Virus record (IMG/VR): IMGVR_UViG_3300029286_000077
Location: 1 to 44,452 of that record
Origin: a virus
DNA length: 44,452 nt
Direction: 5' to 3' (one strand)
This document shows positions 30,243 to 38,745 of this stretch, piece after piece (the stretch's first letter is position 1; every line of letters starts with the position of its first letter). The notes below the pieces were generated by a model, which was not told where the DNA came from, searched no databases, and was given only the letters and a program-made list of their open reading frames with translations. A program made the translations under genes and the position numbers.

Positions 30243-30686
30243 ATGAAAAAACAGACAAAGGCAGAATACGACAAACAAAGGCATAAAGAGTGGAAACTAA
30301 ATAATGTTCTTAGGGTCTCTGAATACGGAAAGGAATATTATAAAAAGAATAGAGAAAAAATACTGGCATACGGTAAGGAATATTCAAAAACTCCTCATAA
30401 AATTAGGTATCAGGAAAATCATAAATTGTTAAAGAAATACGGAATTTCTATAGAACAACGAGACCAAATAATAGAATGTCAGCACGGATTATGCCCAATT
30501 TGTAATAAACCACTTATGAATAAAAGCGGTATTTTTGTCGACCACAATCACGACACGGGTAAAGTGAGGGGGGTTCTTTGTAGAAAGTGTAATCTTGCCA
30601 TTGGATTATTGGGTGAAGATGTGGAAACGTTAGAAAGGGGATTTCAATATCTAATGTACGAATTAGTCCATTCTAACACAAAATAG
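30243..30686 (+). CDS. recombination endonuclease VII
   Basis: A 147-residue protein. The C-terminal domain (about 60-140) has LLKKYGISIEQRDQIIECQH, Cys84/Cys87 in CPICNKPL, catalytic DHNHDTGKVRGVLCRKCN (Asp100, His101, His103; Cys113/Cys116) and IGLLGEDVETLERGFQYL. This is the T4 gp49 (endonuclease VII) family, which resolves branched DNA before packaging. The N-terminal 55 residues are basic. It is the last early gene and ends in two terminators. Confidence 0.9.
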   Translation: MKKQTKAEYDKQRHKEWKLNNVLRVSEYGKEYYKKNREKILAYGKEYSKTPHKIRYQENHKLLKKYGISIEQRDQIIECQHGLCPICNKPLMNKSGIFVDHNHDTGKVRGVLCRKCNLAIGLLGEDVETLERGFQYLMYELVHSNTK

Positions 30687-30704
30687 TCAAAATAGTGTTT
30701 CTAC

Positions 30705-30722
30705 GTACCCAATTTTGGGTAC
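30705..30722 (+). promoter_or_regulatory. 18-bp palindrome GTACCCAA-TT-TTGGGTAC
   Basis: A perfect palindrome directly after the endonuclease VII gene and 12 bases before the terminator. It may be an operator-like dyad or the first half of a double terminator. Confidence 0.5.
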
Positions 30723-30734
30723 TACCAGTTCACA

Positions 30735-30756
30735 AACCGCAGTTGGGCGGTTTTTT
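30735..30756 (+). terminator. rho-independent terminator of the early region
   Basis: AACCGC (30735-30740), loop and GCGGTT (30747-30752) run into a six-T stretch (30751-30756). A textbook terminator ending the plus-strand early region. Confidence 0.9.
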
Positions 30757-31156
30757 GTTTGCAATCTGCATACAATCGTATGTTAACTGCATACAACTAG
30801 GCAAATCCCTCACTATTAACATAGAATACTTGGGTGCCGCATAAATACTATATTTTCGCATACCAAAAACTACCAACAATGTGGCAGTCTTGGGGGAATT
30901 CATTCCCAAGTAGTTCCTTTCGGATACACTTAGGAGACTTTGATTATGTAGGCTGGAAGACCCCCTATGTCTAGAGTTATGTCTTTATGCTATGTCTGTC
31001 CACCATTCCGGATGCAAAAGTTTACATAGCGACCAACCACTATCCACCAGTTCTCTGGTATAGCATCACCTTTTTGACATAATTTAGATGAGCGGCTTGC
31101 AAGTAGTTCTAAAGACTAGTGAATAGCGACCCGTCTTTAGTAGTCTTCAAGCAAGG
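30757..31156. other. 400-base gap between convergent regions, with repeats and hairpins
   Basis: No gene is seen between the early terminator and the end of the lysozyme gene. It holds three TATGTCT repeats at 30966-30972, 30978-30984 and 30991-30997 (12-13 base spacing), a CTTGGG/CCCAAG hairpin near 30890-30911, two copies of CTGCATACAA (about 30767 and 30788), and a CTAAAGAC/GTCTTTAG hairpin with outer CTTG/CAAG pairing (about 31095-31155). The last probably terminates the lysis transcript. The TATGTCT set could be protein-binding sites. Confidence 0.5.
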
Positions 31157-31573
31157 TTATTTAATGGGATTACTTGTGTAGGTTCGGCTAAGTGGTCCCC
31201 ATAACCGCCAATAACCGTTTCGTAAAGCTAAAATCGTCATATCTATTTGGTCGATATCAACAGAGTGGTCTAAGTCATACCGCCCAGTAATTCGTTGAAA
31301 TTCAAACCAAGTATTCTCTCTAATCTGATATACTCCACAGGACACACCACCGTCACCGCAACTTCTGTTTTGACCGTAATCACTTTCTTTAGCCATTAGC
31401 CAAATCATTAGTTTTGGATAGGCGAAGTTGTAAAATTTACACCTATTGGTTATGATTGTTGAGACCTGTTCGTTTGTTAAACCCTTAAGGCTACCGTAGG
31501 ACACTTTGTCCAATAGTGCTTGTTCGGGTGACTTAATTGGGGCAAGGGCAGATACCACATAGGCAGAACACAT
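31157..31573 (-). CDS. SLT-type lysozyme, signal peptide cut off by a frameshift
   Basis: The 138-residue open frame has LMAKESDYGQN (catalytic Glu of SLT/lysozyme type), then CGDGGVSCGVYQIRENTWFE, with a Cys pair and the GVYQI substrate strand typical of lytic transglycosylases. Its true start appears to be ATG 31631, directly after the holin stop. From there the frame reads MNIF and meets a stop because of a T6 run (31624-31619). With five T's it would read MNIFKRTIITSIGIVLTLCM on into SAYVVSALAP, a clean Sec signal peptide. The enzyme would cut cell-wall glycan. Either a sequencing error, a mutation or frameshifting is involved. Confidence 0.75.
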   Translation of the reverse strand: MCSAYVVSALAPIKSPEQALLDKVSYGSLKGLTNEQVSTIITNRCKFYNFAYPKLMIWLMAKESDYGQNRSCGDGGVSCGVYQIRENTWFEFQRITGRYDLDHSVDIDQIDMTILALRNGYWRLWGPLSRTYTSNPIK

Positions 31574-31631
31574 ACACAGTGTTAAGACTATTCCTATTGA
31601 GGTAATGATTGTCCGCTTAAAAAATATTCAT

Positions 31632-31817
31632 TTATTTTCCGGCATAAGGAGCATTTGAATCTCCTTTATTAGCGAAGTAAAAGGTGAACGCCATTGAAGC
31701 CAAGACCATAAAGTCTTTTGGGTCTATCTTCCCAGTAAACAACCCAGCAATGGTTGATAGGCACATCAGGACAAATACAATCTTTGAAGCAGATTTGATT
31801 ATTTCTGACATATTCAT
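31632..31817 (-). CDS. holin
   Basis: A 61-residue protein with two hydrophobic segments (IVFVLMCLSTIAGLFTG and DFMVLASMAFTFYFAN) joined by a short KIDPKD turn, and a short polar C-terminus. This is a class II holin-like layout. Its own promoter starts transcription about 30 bases upstream, and the lysozyme ATG follows directly after its stop. It would form pores in the inner membrane that start lysis. The leader has no SD. Confidence 0.75.
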   Translation of the reverse strand: MNMSEIIKSASKIVFVLMCLSTIAGLFTGKIDPKDFMVLASMAFTFYFANKGDSNAPYAGK

Positions 31818-31855
31818 ATTTAAATTTATAACCCTTATTAAACTCTCTATAATCC

Positions 31856-31885
31856 ATTATAGCACAAACGCTATAGTGTTGTCAA
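31856..31885 (-). promoter_or_regulatory. lysis promoter
   Basis: TTGACA (31885-31880), an 18-base spacer and TGC-TATAAT (-10 at 31861-31856). It shares CTTGACAACACTATA with the other minus promoters. It lies directly after the stop of the 95-residue gene and drives only holin and lysozyme. Confidence 0.85.
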
Positions 31886-31886
31886 G

Positions 31887-32174
31887 CTACTTTAAAACTA
31901 ACGCCATTATCCCTCCGACCACGGCCGTAAGAACAAGGGCAATAAATCCATAAACCGCAGACTTAACATCCTTGAACTCGGTTCTGGAAACATATTTAAC
32001 ATCTGCACTCTCTATAAACCCATCTATTTTATCAAGAATTTCTTTGTGGGCGACCGTATTTTCTGAACAACTCTGTTTGAAGGCACTCTTAAGCTCACCT
32101 AAACCCTCCCCTAGGTGTTTTATTTCCATCCCAAGTGAATTAATTAATAAATCTTGCTTACTATCAGTTTTCAT
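31887..32174 (-). CDS. tail-anchored membrane protein, holin/XhlA-like
   Basis: A 95-residue protein. The N-terminal about 70 residues are a charged helix with coiled-coil character (EIKHLGEGLGELKSAFKQSC, KEILDKIDGFIES). The C-terminus is a single membrane span (AVYGFIALVLTAVVGGIMAL). This outline is shared with XhlA-type haemolysin/holin helper proteins. It lies just upstream of the lysis promoter, so it belongs to the end of the late operon. A second holin or an anti-holin is possible. Confidence 0.65.
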   Translation of the reverse strand: MKTDSKQDLLINSLGMEIKHLGEGLGELKSAFKQSCSENTVAHKEILDKIDGFIESADVKYVSRTEFKDVKSAVYGFIALVLTAVVGGIMALVLK

Positions 32175-32176
32175 AA

Positions 32177-35100
32177 TTATTTAAGAAGTTCTTTCATTTG
32201 TTTATAAACTTCTGCGGTTATTATTTTTTTATCCATTAAGTAATTAAAATAGGAATCTCTCTGTTCGTCCGTATCTAGAAATGAAAGTTCTTGGATAATC
32301 TGCTTTGCTCTATATCCGCCCGTTACGGGTAGGGTTAAGAGGGCCTTGTCCGTAGAAGTAACTTCCACGATTTTCATTCTATCCTTTATGTTTTGAATAC
32401 TTGCTAATGGGTTATTGGTTAGAAATACTTTCGCCTCACTTTCTATTTGGGCAGTGGTCTTCCCACCCCATCCAGAAATCATCTCGTCTATTTTTCTATT
32501 TTTGTCTACAGATTGACGGTAAGAAGAATCTTTAAGGGAGTTTATTCTATCTAATTCATTATATGCAGCCCTAACCTCTGGAAAAGAGTTTGGTCCGGCA
32601 ATCGTTGCCCTAAGAAAATTGGCAACACTTGGTTCTATTTTGGTTAAAACATTTCCAGCCTTTGTCTTTACTTCTCCTTCGTTAAATGCCGCCAAACCAG
32701 TAATAGTCTTTTTCGCTTGTACGCCCCCTGGAATTAGAGCAATCGCAGGATTCTTTAATAATTTCCATGCGGGCATATCTCCAGCCCAAACCGATGCAAA
32801 ATCTGCTCCAGTTGGGGCTATTCCACTAAGTGGAATTCTTCTCTGCCAAACAATATCTGTAAAGGGAAGGTCTCCGGCAATTTGTTCCATTGACTTATAA
32901 ATTCTTCCCATTGTGGGTAACCCTTGTCCTACCGTATTCCCCTTTCCTGCAAGAGTTTCAACTGTATAGATTGGGTCTACTGCTGGCCTTCTACCAAACA
33001 CTTTCTCAAAAACATTATTAAGGTAGTGCCAGAAAACAAATAACATTACATATGCGACTGCCCTTCTCCAAGGGTTCTTATACATCTTAGGCATATCTTT
33101 TGTCATAAAAGAAAACTGATTATTCGGTTCAACACTAAACTGGGTAATGGGTTGAAGTGCCTTTACTTGATATATAGAGGGTAGATTACCAAAACTTCTA
33201 TCTGTAATAGATTTTCTAGCGTATGCATCTGCGTCATAAATAGCCTGTTCTGGCGACTTGCCCTGGTCTATTCCCTCTTGATATTTAGAATAAACTGCCA
33301 TACGGGCAGAAAACCTATCGGTAAATCTAAATCCGCCATTGGTCGCATATGTAAATAATTCCCCCGAAGTCGGGTCTATATTATCGGCAGGACTTTCTAA
33401 TGCACTCCTGTTAAATAAAAATTCTGACCTTTGTCCGTCTATATCCCACAGTTCGGTCCCATATATTTTTTTCTTTATTGGATATATAATAGCATCTATT
33501 GTTCCCTGCGTAAACGCTTTTGCAGAGCTGGTTGAGAATGTCTGTCCCACCGCAATAAAGTTAGATATTTGAACAGAAAGGTTACCGACGACGGCACTTC
33601 CACCCCATCGGTGGGTAAGCCATTTAATTATTCCAATACTTTTGTTAAGGTCATTTCTCATTAATTGAATGTCTGCCCCAACCGCCTTTCCAGACATTAA
33701 ATTTGCCTGAGAGGTAAGTTCATTTATTAAATTAGGAAGGCGAACATCTATTGGATTAACCTCTTCAGATGCCTTAAGATATTTTATTAATGCCCTTATT
33801 CGAAGAACACTATCGGTATGGAATAATGGTGTGGCAACAGAATCTATGTAATTCTCTAAACCAGTAACGGCATCAAGTTTTGTAGTTCCTCCTTTTCTAT
33901 GCAGAAAAGTAGTACTCGTTGGTGCCTTCGGTTCTATATATTGATATCCTTCTTTAAAAGATGCGGGTAAATCTTCGTTTTGAGAGAATATTCCATTCTT
34001 AGAATTAATAAGAGATTTAAAATCTCCCATATGCCTAAAATAATTAGGTAACTTGGGAATGGGCTTAAGATTACTCTCTATCCTCATCTCGTTAATAGCA
34101 TCTATAACCCCATCATAGAAAGACCTTGCCTCGTCTGCATACTTAACCACCTTTTCCCAATTTTTTGTTTGGGTTTTTAACTTTTCAAGTGAGATGGCTT
34201 TCTCTCCATATTGTTGAACCAGACTACTGTCCGTAGAACCAGTATGAATGTTATACGCTTCTGACAAATATCTAAAGTATTTCTTTCCAGCGGCTTTCCA
34301 TTCTTTTAATGCCATATTATTCGTGGATATTGGGTCAATAATATTCTTCATTATTGCCCGAAGCTGTTTAGGGTCTCTAAATGCCCACTCAAGATTTCTA
34401 GTAATAGTCTCCCTATGGGAATCAAGTGCTATTACATCTTTTGTATTTGAAAAATCTAATTCAAGATATTCTCCCCCAGGAAGAACCATGGGCTTGGCCA
34501 CAAACCTTAAGACATCTGCTGGCAATGAAGATTCTGCTCTATCTAAAATAACATCTACTGGAGACGGTTCTAAAACAACTTCTTTTTCAACCTTGGCGGG
34601 AACAATCTCTTTCTGGGTAGCCCCTGAAATTTTTTTCTGTGGAATTGTCTTAGGTGCTTTTGGAGGTAATTTATCTACTAAATTAGTAGTATCACCAGCA
34701 AATCTACCCATCTTGTTAGTAATTAGGGAATCCACAATGTATTGAGCCCTATTGCTATCAAGGCCCCGCTTATTATACATTCTATAGGCCTCATTAAGTG
34801 GGTGGACTTGAACTGGTTTAGTTGCAGGTGTCTCTATGGTGGAGGGTTGAACTGGCTGGGGAATAATGTTAATCGGTTTTCCCTCTATTAAATGATTGCC
34901 TTGTGCAGGGTTAAACACAAGAATATTGCCGAGCCCACCACTTAGATAATTTTTATCTATTTTAATCTTCTTACCAATGGGCAATAAAGATATTTCGTTT
35001 TGGTCAAGACCCAGACCAATTGGGTTAAGGGAAAAATGTGTTTTTCCGTCTGGGGAAATATAATTTAAAGATTTTTCTAACCCCAACTGCTCATCAAGTA

Positions 35101-36604
35101 TACTTGTGTCAGCATCTTCGGAAACAGTTAAATATGGGTTTTCTTTGAACCCTGGTACTTCGAATAATTGTTTCAGTTGGGTTCCCCCAATGGAAATTTT
35201 TTTCTTAGCCCCGGAATCAAGAATAGGGGTATACCCACCCCCTTCTCCTGGTAAATAGTTATCGGCGGAAGGGGTTCCCAAATATAATTCATCTGTAACA
35301 GGACTAGAAATTATTTTTTTCTGTGTAACCCTTTTTCCCGCAGAAAGGTCTGCATCGGTAGCCATTGTAGTTGTTTCCTTTCCGTCTACAATATTAGAGA
35401 GCATATATTTAATAACTCCCTTTTTGTCCCTTGTGGCACCCAATACCGTGAAATCTTTTCCCTTATATTTAACTATCTCTCCGTTTTGATGGACAATCTT
35501 ATTTATATCTGGTTGATTACCAACCTCTTTAACAGATAAACCAACGGCAGGTTGGAACTGTGTAGTTGCGGCAGTGGTAGGTTTTCCAGTAAACATCTCT
35601 CCTGCGTTTTGTGTAAGTAATCCAACCCCAGGGGCTTGATTTAAAACTGGTTTGTTAAATAACTCACCAACTGGACCAATGGGTTTATTTGCAATAAAAT
35701 TGGTTATATAATCTTTTACATCCCGTGGATTTATTTTGCCATTGGTCCCAATATATGTATAGGCATTATTATAGAAATCTTTCCAAGCAGTCGCCTGTTC
35801 CGTCACTGGCATATTTTGAATTGCCGTAGCAGTTTTGTTTGCAGTATTAAAGAACTCTTCTGGGGTTTGTGGGTTTCTGAAATATACATTAGCCCTTACC
35901 TTTGCACTACCAAGGGCAGTATTTTTTGCCAACCCTTGAAACATATTAGTTGTTATCTTTCCTGCAGTTGCAAGTGCAAGGGCGGCACTGGAGATTGAAT
36001 ATAGTGCACCAACCCCCTTGGCACCCCCCTCACTAAATCCTTTCTGTTTTGCAGAATTATAAAAATTAAAGTAATCATCGGCAAGACTGTCTACTTTATA
36101 GTTAGTAGTTTTAGGAGCAATGGAGCCAGTTTTAATTGTAGAATAAATATCCTTAACCGTATTTACCACCTTTTCTGGTAATTCTATATTCCATTTTAAC
36201 ATTTCACTAACTGGAATAGGAACCGGTGGTGTCCATTGTTTGTCTAATCCGCCTATGTGAGGAAGGGTAATATTCGTTAATGGGGGCGGGGTAGAAACTT
36301 TAGGATTACCAAGATATTCGTTTCTAGTTTGAATATTTTTAACCACACTCTTGGCAGTGGCAACTGTTTGTTTAACCATTTCTGGAAGTTTTTCGACAAC
36401 TTCCTTACTATTTGGCACCTGAAAAGCGCCCGTCTTTTTGTCAACCGTTACGGGTTTAGGAATTACTGTTTTCTTGGCAGTATTATCAATGGCTGCTCGA
36501 GCAGCAATACTCTGTTGAGTAGCAATAGTCTGCTTAATTACAGATGGCAGTAAGCTTAAATTAGTTGTTGCCTTTTTAAGTATGTCTTTTAAAATATTCG
36601 CCAT
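32177..36604 (-). CDS. 1475-residue ejected-type virion protein (large polyvalent-like)
   Basis: The largest gene. The N-terminal about 450 residues are Thr/Pro/Lys-rich with helical patches. The middle has repeated PKTIPQKK and KPV linkers. The C-terminal part (about 1000-1300) has NLSVQISNFIAVGQTF, RFTDRFSARMAVYSKYQEGI and KALQPITQFSVEPNNQFSF, as in the domain LPD38 of large polyvalent proteins. A hydrophobic stretch (YVMLFVFWHYLNNVF, about 1180) may cross a membrane. It probably travels in the head and enters the host with DNA. Ends three bases before the next gene. Confidence 0.7.
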   Translation of the reverse strand: MANILKDILKKATTNLSLLPSVIKQTIATQQSIAARAAIDNTAKKTVIPKPVTVDKKTGAFQVPNSKEVVEKLPEMVKQTVATAKSVVKNIQTRNEYLGNPKVSTPPPLTNITLPHIGGLDKQWTPPVPIPVSEMLKWNIELPEKVVNTVKDIYSTIKTGSIAPKTTNYKVDSLADDYFNFYNSAKQKGFSEGGAKGVGALYSISSAALALATAGKITTNMFQGLAKNTALGSAKVRANVYFRNPQTPEEFFNTANKTATAIQNMPVTEQATAWKDFYNNAYTYIGTNGKINPRDVKDYITNFIANKPIGPVGELFNKPVLNQAPGVGLLTQNAGEMFTGKPTTAATTQFQPAVGLSVKEVGNQPDINKIVHQNGEIVKYKGKDFTVLGATRDKKGVIKYMLSNIVDGKETTTMATDADLSAGKRVTQKKIISSPVTDELYLGTPSADNYLPGEGGGYTPILDSGAKKKISIGGTQLKQLFEVPGFKENPYLTVSEDADTSILDEQLGLEKSLNYISPDGKTHFSLNPIGLGLDQNEISLLPIGKKIKIDKNYLSGGLGNILVFNPAQGNHLIEGKPINIIPQPVQPSTIETPATKPVQVHPLNEAYRMYNKRGLDSNRAQYIVDSLITNKMGRFAGDTTNLVDKLPPKAPKTIPQKKISGATQKEIVPAKVEKEVVLEPSPVDVILDRAESSLPADVLRFVAKPMVLPGGEYLELDFSNTKDVIALDSHRETITRNLEWAFRDPKQLRAIMKNIIDPISTNNMALKEWKAAGKKYFRYLSEAYNIHTGSTDSSLVQQYGEKAISLEKLKTQTKNWEKVVKYADEARSFYDGVIDAINEMRIESNLKPIPKLPNYFRHMGDFKSLINSKNGIFSQNEDLPASFKEGYQYIEPKAPTSTTFLHRKGGTTKLDAVTGLENYIDSVATPLFHTDSVLRIRALIKYLKASEEVNPIDVRLPNLINELTSQANLMSGKAVGADIQLMRNDLNKSIGIIKWLTHRWGGSAVVGNLSVQISNFIAVGQTFSTSSAKAFTQGTIDAIIYPIKKKIYGTELWDIDGQRSEFLFNRSALESPADNIDPTSGELFTYATNGGFRFTDRFSARMAVYSKYQEGIDQGKSPEQAIYDADAYARKSITDRSFGNLPSIYQVKALQPITQFSVEPNNQFSFMTKDMPKMYKNPWRRAVAYVMLFVFWHYLNNVFEKVFGRRPAVDPIYTVETLAGKGNTVGQGLPTMGRIYKSMEQIAGDLPFTDIVWQRRIPLSGIAPTGADFASVWAGDMPAWKLLKNPAIALIPGGVQAKKTITGLAAFNEGEVKTKAGNVLTKIEPSVANFLRATIAGPNSFPEVRAAYNELDRINSLKDSSYRQSVDKNRKIDEMISGWGGKTTAQIESEAKVFLTNNPLASIQNIKDRMKIVEVTSTDKALLTLPVTGGYRAKQIIQELSFLDTDEQRDSYFNYLMDKKIITAEVYKQMKELLK

Positions 36605-36612
36605 TTTGTTTA

Positions 36613-37512
36613 TTATGGTTTTTTGCTAAACCAACTCTTTACGAAATCAACTGCGTTTTCAATGTTTCCCGTAGTTTTGGTCTCCTTATTTATATTAAGA
36701 GGGGTTTCTTCTGCGGGTTTTTCTAGTTCTTCTCCGGTATAAATATCATAAATCTTACCAGTATTGGGGTCAAACATTACGGTTTTACTCTCCCCAAACA
36801 GTCCCGTGCTTATAGAAGTTGGATAACGGCTCTTTGGAGTAGTCGATGTTTCTGTTTTATTTTTAGCAAATTCAGCCCAATCGGCTTGGGTAAGCCACTT
36901 AGAAACCCTCTGAACTTGTTCAAAGGGAACGGTCATTCCATTTCTCATTGCGTCTTTAACAACTGCCGCTTCTTCTTCTGTTGGTGGTAGGAGTTTATTA
37001 AAATCTTCTCCATAGGTTGTTTTCATTAAATCCATAATATCCCCCATTTGCTTTATGCGGGTTGAAAGTGCATCTATACTGGGAGAGTACATTTTTGTTT
37101 CGTTCTGAAGGGCGTTCATTTTGGCGTCAGGAGAAAGGGTTCTTGCATCTTCGCCAGTAAATTGGGTTTGCCCTGCCGCAAAAGATTCTCTTTGTAATCC
37201 AGCTTTCTGGGCTTCTGCCTCTTGTTGTTTAACCTGGGCGTTTTTAAGCATATCCATAATACCAGTAGATAAGCGGGACATTGGGTCTCCTTGTGGTTGT
37301 GGTTGAGAAACCTGAATTGGTTTAGGAATTAAACTAGGGGTAGTAGGAACACTTGAATATTGGGTAGCCGCATTTTTATAATCAGTAAATGGAACCGCTG
37401 TAATAGAACCAGAATAAAGTCCTTTTAAAACATTTGGGTCATTAACACCCGCATATCCTTTATCCGTTTTCTCAAAAAATGCACCCTCGGGAGTTTTGTA
37501 TATAGTTGCCAT
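36613..37512 (-). CDS. internal virion protein, GLQRES-motif
   Basis: A 299-residue protein. The N-terminus is mixed beta (FFEKTDKGYAGVNDPNVLKG). A Gln/Ala/Glu-rich helix (about 85-105) follows, then GLQRES with ARTLS downstream, then a helical part and a C-terminal Lys-rich end. The GLQRES-A-T-F-G-AR phrase is shared with the next gene, which points to a common origin or shared function. Its location before the 1475-residue protein suggests an ejected or internal virion protein. No enzymatic residues were seen. Confidence 0.6.
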   Translation of the reverse strand: MATIYKTPEGAFFEKTDKGYAGVNDPNVLKGLYSGSITAVPFTDYKNAATQYSSVPTTPSLIPKPIQVSQPQPQGDPMSRLSTGIMDMLKNAQVKQQEAEAQKAGLQRESFAAGQTQFTGEDARTLSPDAKMNALQNETKMYSPSIDALSTRIKQMGDIMDLMKTTYGEDFNKLLPPTEEEAAVVKDAMRNGMTVPFEQVQRVSKWLTQADWAEFAKNKTETSTTPKSRYPTSISTGLFGESKTVMFDPNTGKIYDIYTGEELEKPAEETPLNINKETKTTGNIENAVDFVKSWFSKKP

Positions 37513-37513
37513 A

Positions 37514-38734
37514 TTAAATATTATATTCGTTCAAATAATTATATTTTAAGAGGTCCGCATACTCACGTTTCTTATTCGCTTGTTCGTATTCGAGGGAGCC
37601 AGTAATCCCACCAGTGGGAGAATATAAATTAGAAGAACCCGTTTGATTTACCCCACCCTTTCCCTGTAAAGATGCCGAATATGAAGATAATTTGGGAACA
37701 GAAATACCACCCAAATTAAGACTACCGATTGTTCTTTCGGTTTCGTTTAATCCTTTTTGGGCATTATATCTTGTTGTGTTTTCTAAAGAAGAAAGGTCTC
37801 GTTGAGCAGAGCTTTGGAGAGATTGTTCTCTTGCGGTTCTTCCGCCACTAAAAGTAGTTCCTTGGCTTGCTTCGGATTCTCTTTGTAATCCAAGCGATTG
37901 TCTAAAAGAGGCATTCTTTTCTGCCGCAGTTAGTTCATATTCTTTTTGTAAATTATCAAAACTTGAATTAAGGTCAGATTGAATTGCCTTTATTTGCTGT
38001 TGATAGTAAGGGTCAACTTCTGCGGATGCTTGATTAGCCCATTGAGCGGCTTGGGCAGGGGTAATGTCATTAGGGGTAATTTTCTTCCCACTGGCTATCC
38101 ATTGGTCAAGCAGGTCTTGGTAGGACTTTAATATTCCACCAACTGGGTCTTCGGGATTGTCTCCTGGGCTTTCTGTGGTAACTTCTTCGGGAGGGGTATT
38201 CTGATTTACATTATTTGTGGGTGCAGTATACTCTTCATAGGTAGCAACCGTACCATCTTGATTAAATGTAAGGTTTCTATATCTTTGTGGATTCTGAGAA
38301 ACAGACCTTTCTAGATTTGCCCTTGTAGTTGGATTTACGTCTGTAAGACTTTTTGTGGTCCATCCAGAACCAGAAGAAGTAGAAGAACTAGATGTAGGTA
38401 ACCATCCACCCAATAATTTATTTTGCAAAGCTAAATTGTCTGCAGCTGTTCCAGTTGTTAATCCAAGGGCACTGGCTTGGCTCCATGGTTTGCCAGTTAA
38501 TCTTTCCCAAGTTTGATATGGTAATTCTCCAGATGCAGTAGTTGTTGTTTGCGTGGGGGTAACATATAAACTACTGCCACTAGAAGAACCACCACTTGAG
38601 GTGGTTGGGGTTGAAGAAGATGTTGGAGTACTTGTCCCAAAATAAGCGGCGGCCGCAGAAGGACTTGAATTAACAATGGACTGTAGCATTGCTTGTTGTG
38701 AAGGAGTTAAACCTACCGAAGAAACTTGTGGCAT
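37514..38734 (-). CDS. Ser/Thr-rich internal virion protein, GLQRES-motif
   Basis: A 406-residue protein. Residues 1-130 are Ser/Thr-rich low complexity (TPTSSSTPTTSSGGSSSGSS), a flexible region. From about 230 it is a coiled-coil-like region with Gln/Glu (YYQQQIKAIQSDLNSSFDNL), then GLQRESEAS-T-FSGG-AR and GLNETERTIGSLN. Like the next gene, it is a candidate ejection-core protein. It ends near KREYADLLKYNYLNEYNI. The function is inferred from gene order. Confidence 0.6.
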   Translation of the reverse strand: MPQVSSVGLTPSQQAMLQSIVNSSPSAAAAYFGTSTPTSSSTPTTSSGGSSSGSSLYVTPTQTTTTASGELPYQTWERLTGKPWSQASALGLTTGTAADNLALQNKLLGGWLPTSSSSTSSGSGWTTKSLTDVNPTTRANLERSVSQNPQRYRNLTFNQDGTVATYEEYTAPTNNVNQNTPPEEVTTESPGDNPEDPVGGILKSYQDLLDQWIASGKKITPNDITPAQAAQWANQASAEVDPYYQQQIKAIQSDLNSSFDNLQKEYELTAAEKNASFRQSLGLQRESEASQGTTFSGGRTAREQSLQSSAQRDLSSLENTTRYNAQKGLNETERTIGSLNLGGISVPKLSSYSASLQGKGGVNQTGSSNLYSPTGGITGSLEYEQANKKREYADLLKYNYLNEYNI

Positions 38735-38745
38735 ATTATATAATA

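Noticed and set aside
31669-31857. Alternative frame overlapping the holin
   Set aside because: Its ATG lies at or upstream of the predicted transcription start of the lysis promoter (-10 at 31856-31861), and the holin frame has the expected membrane spans.
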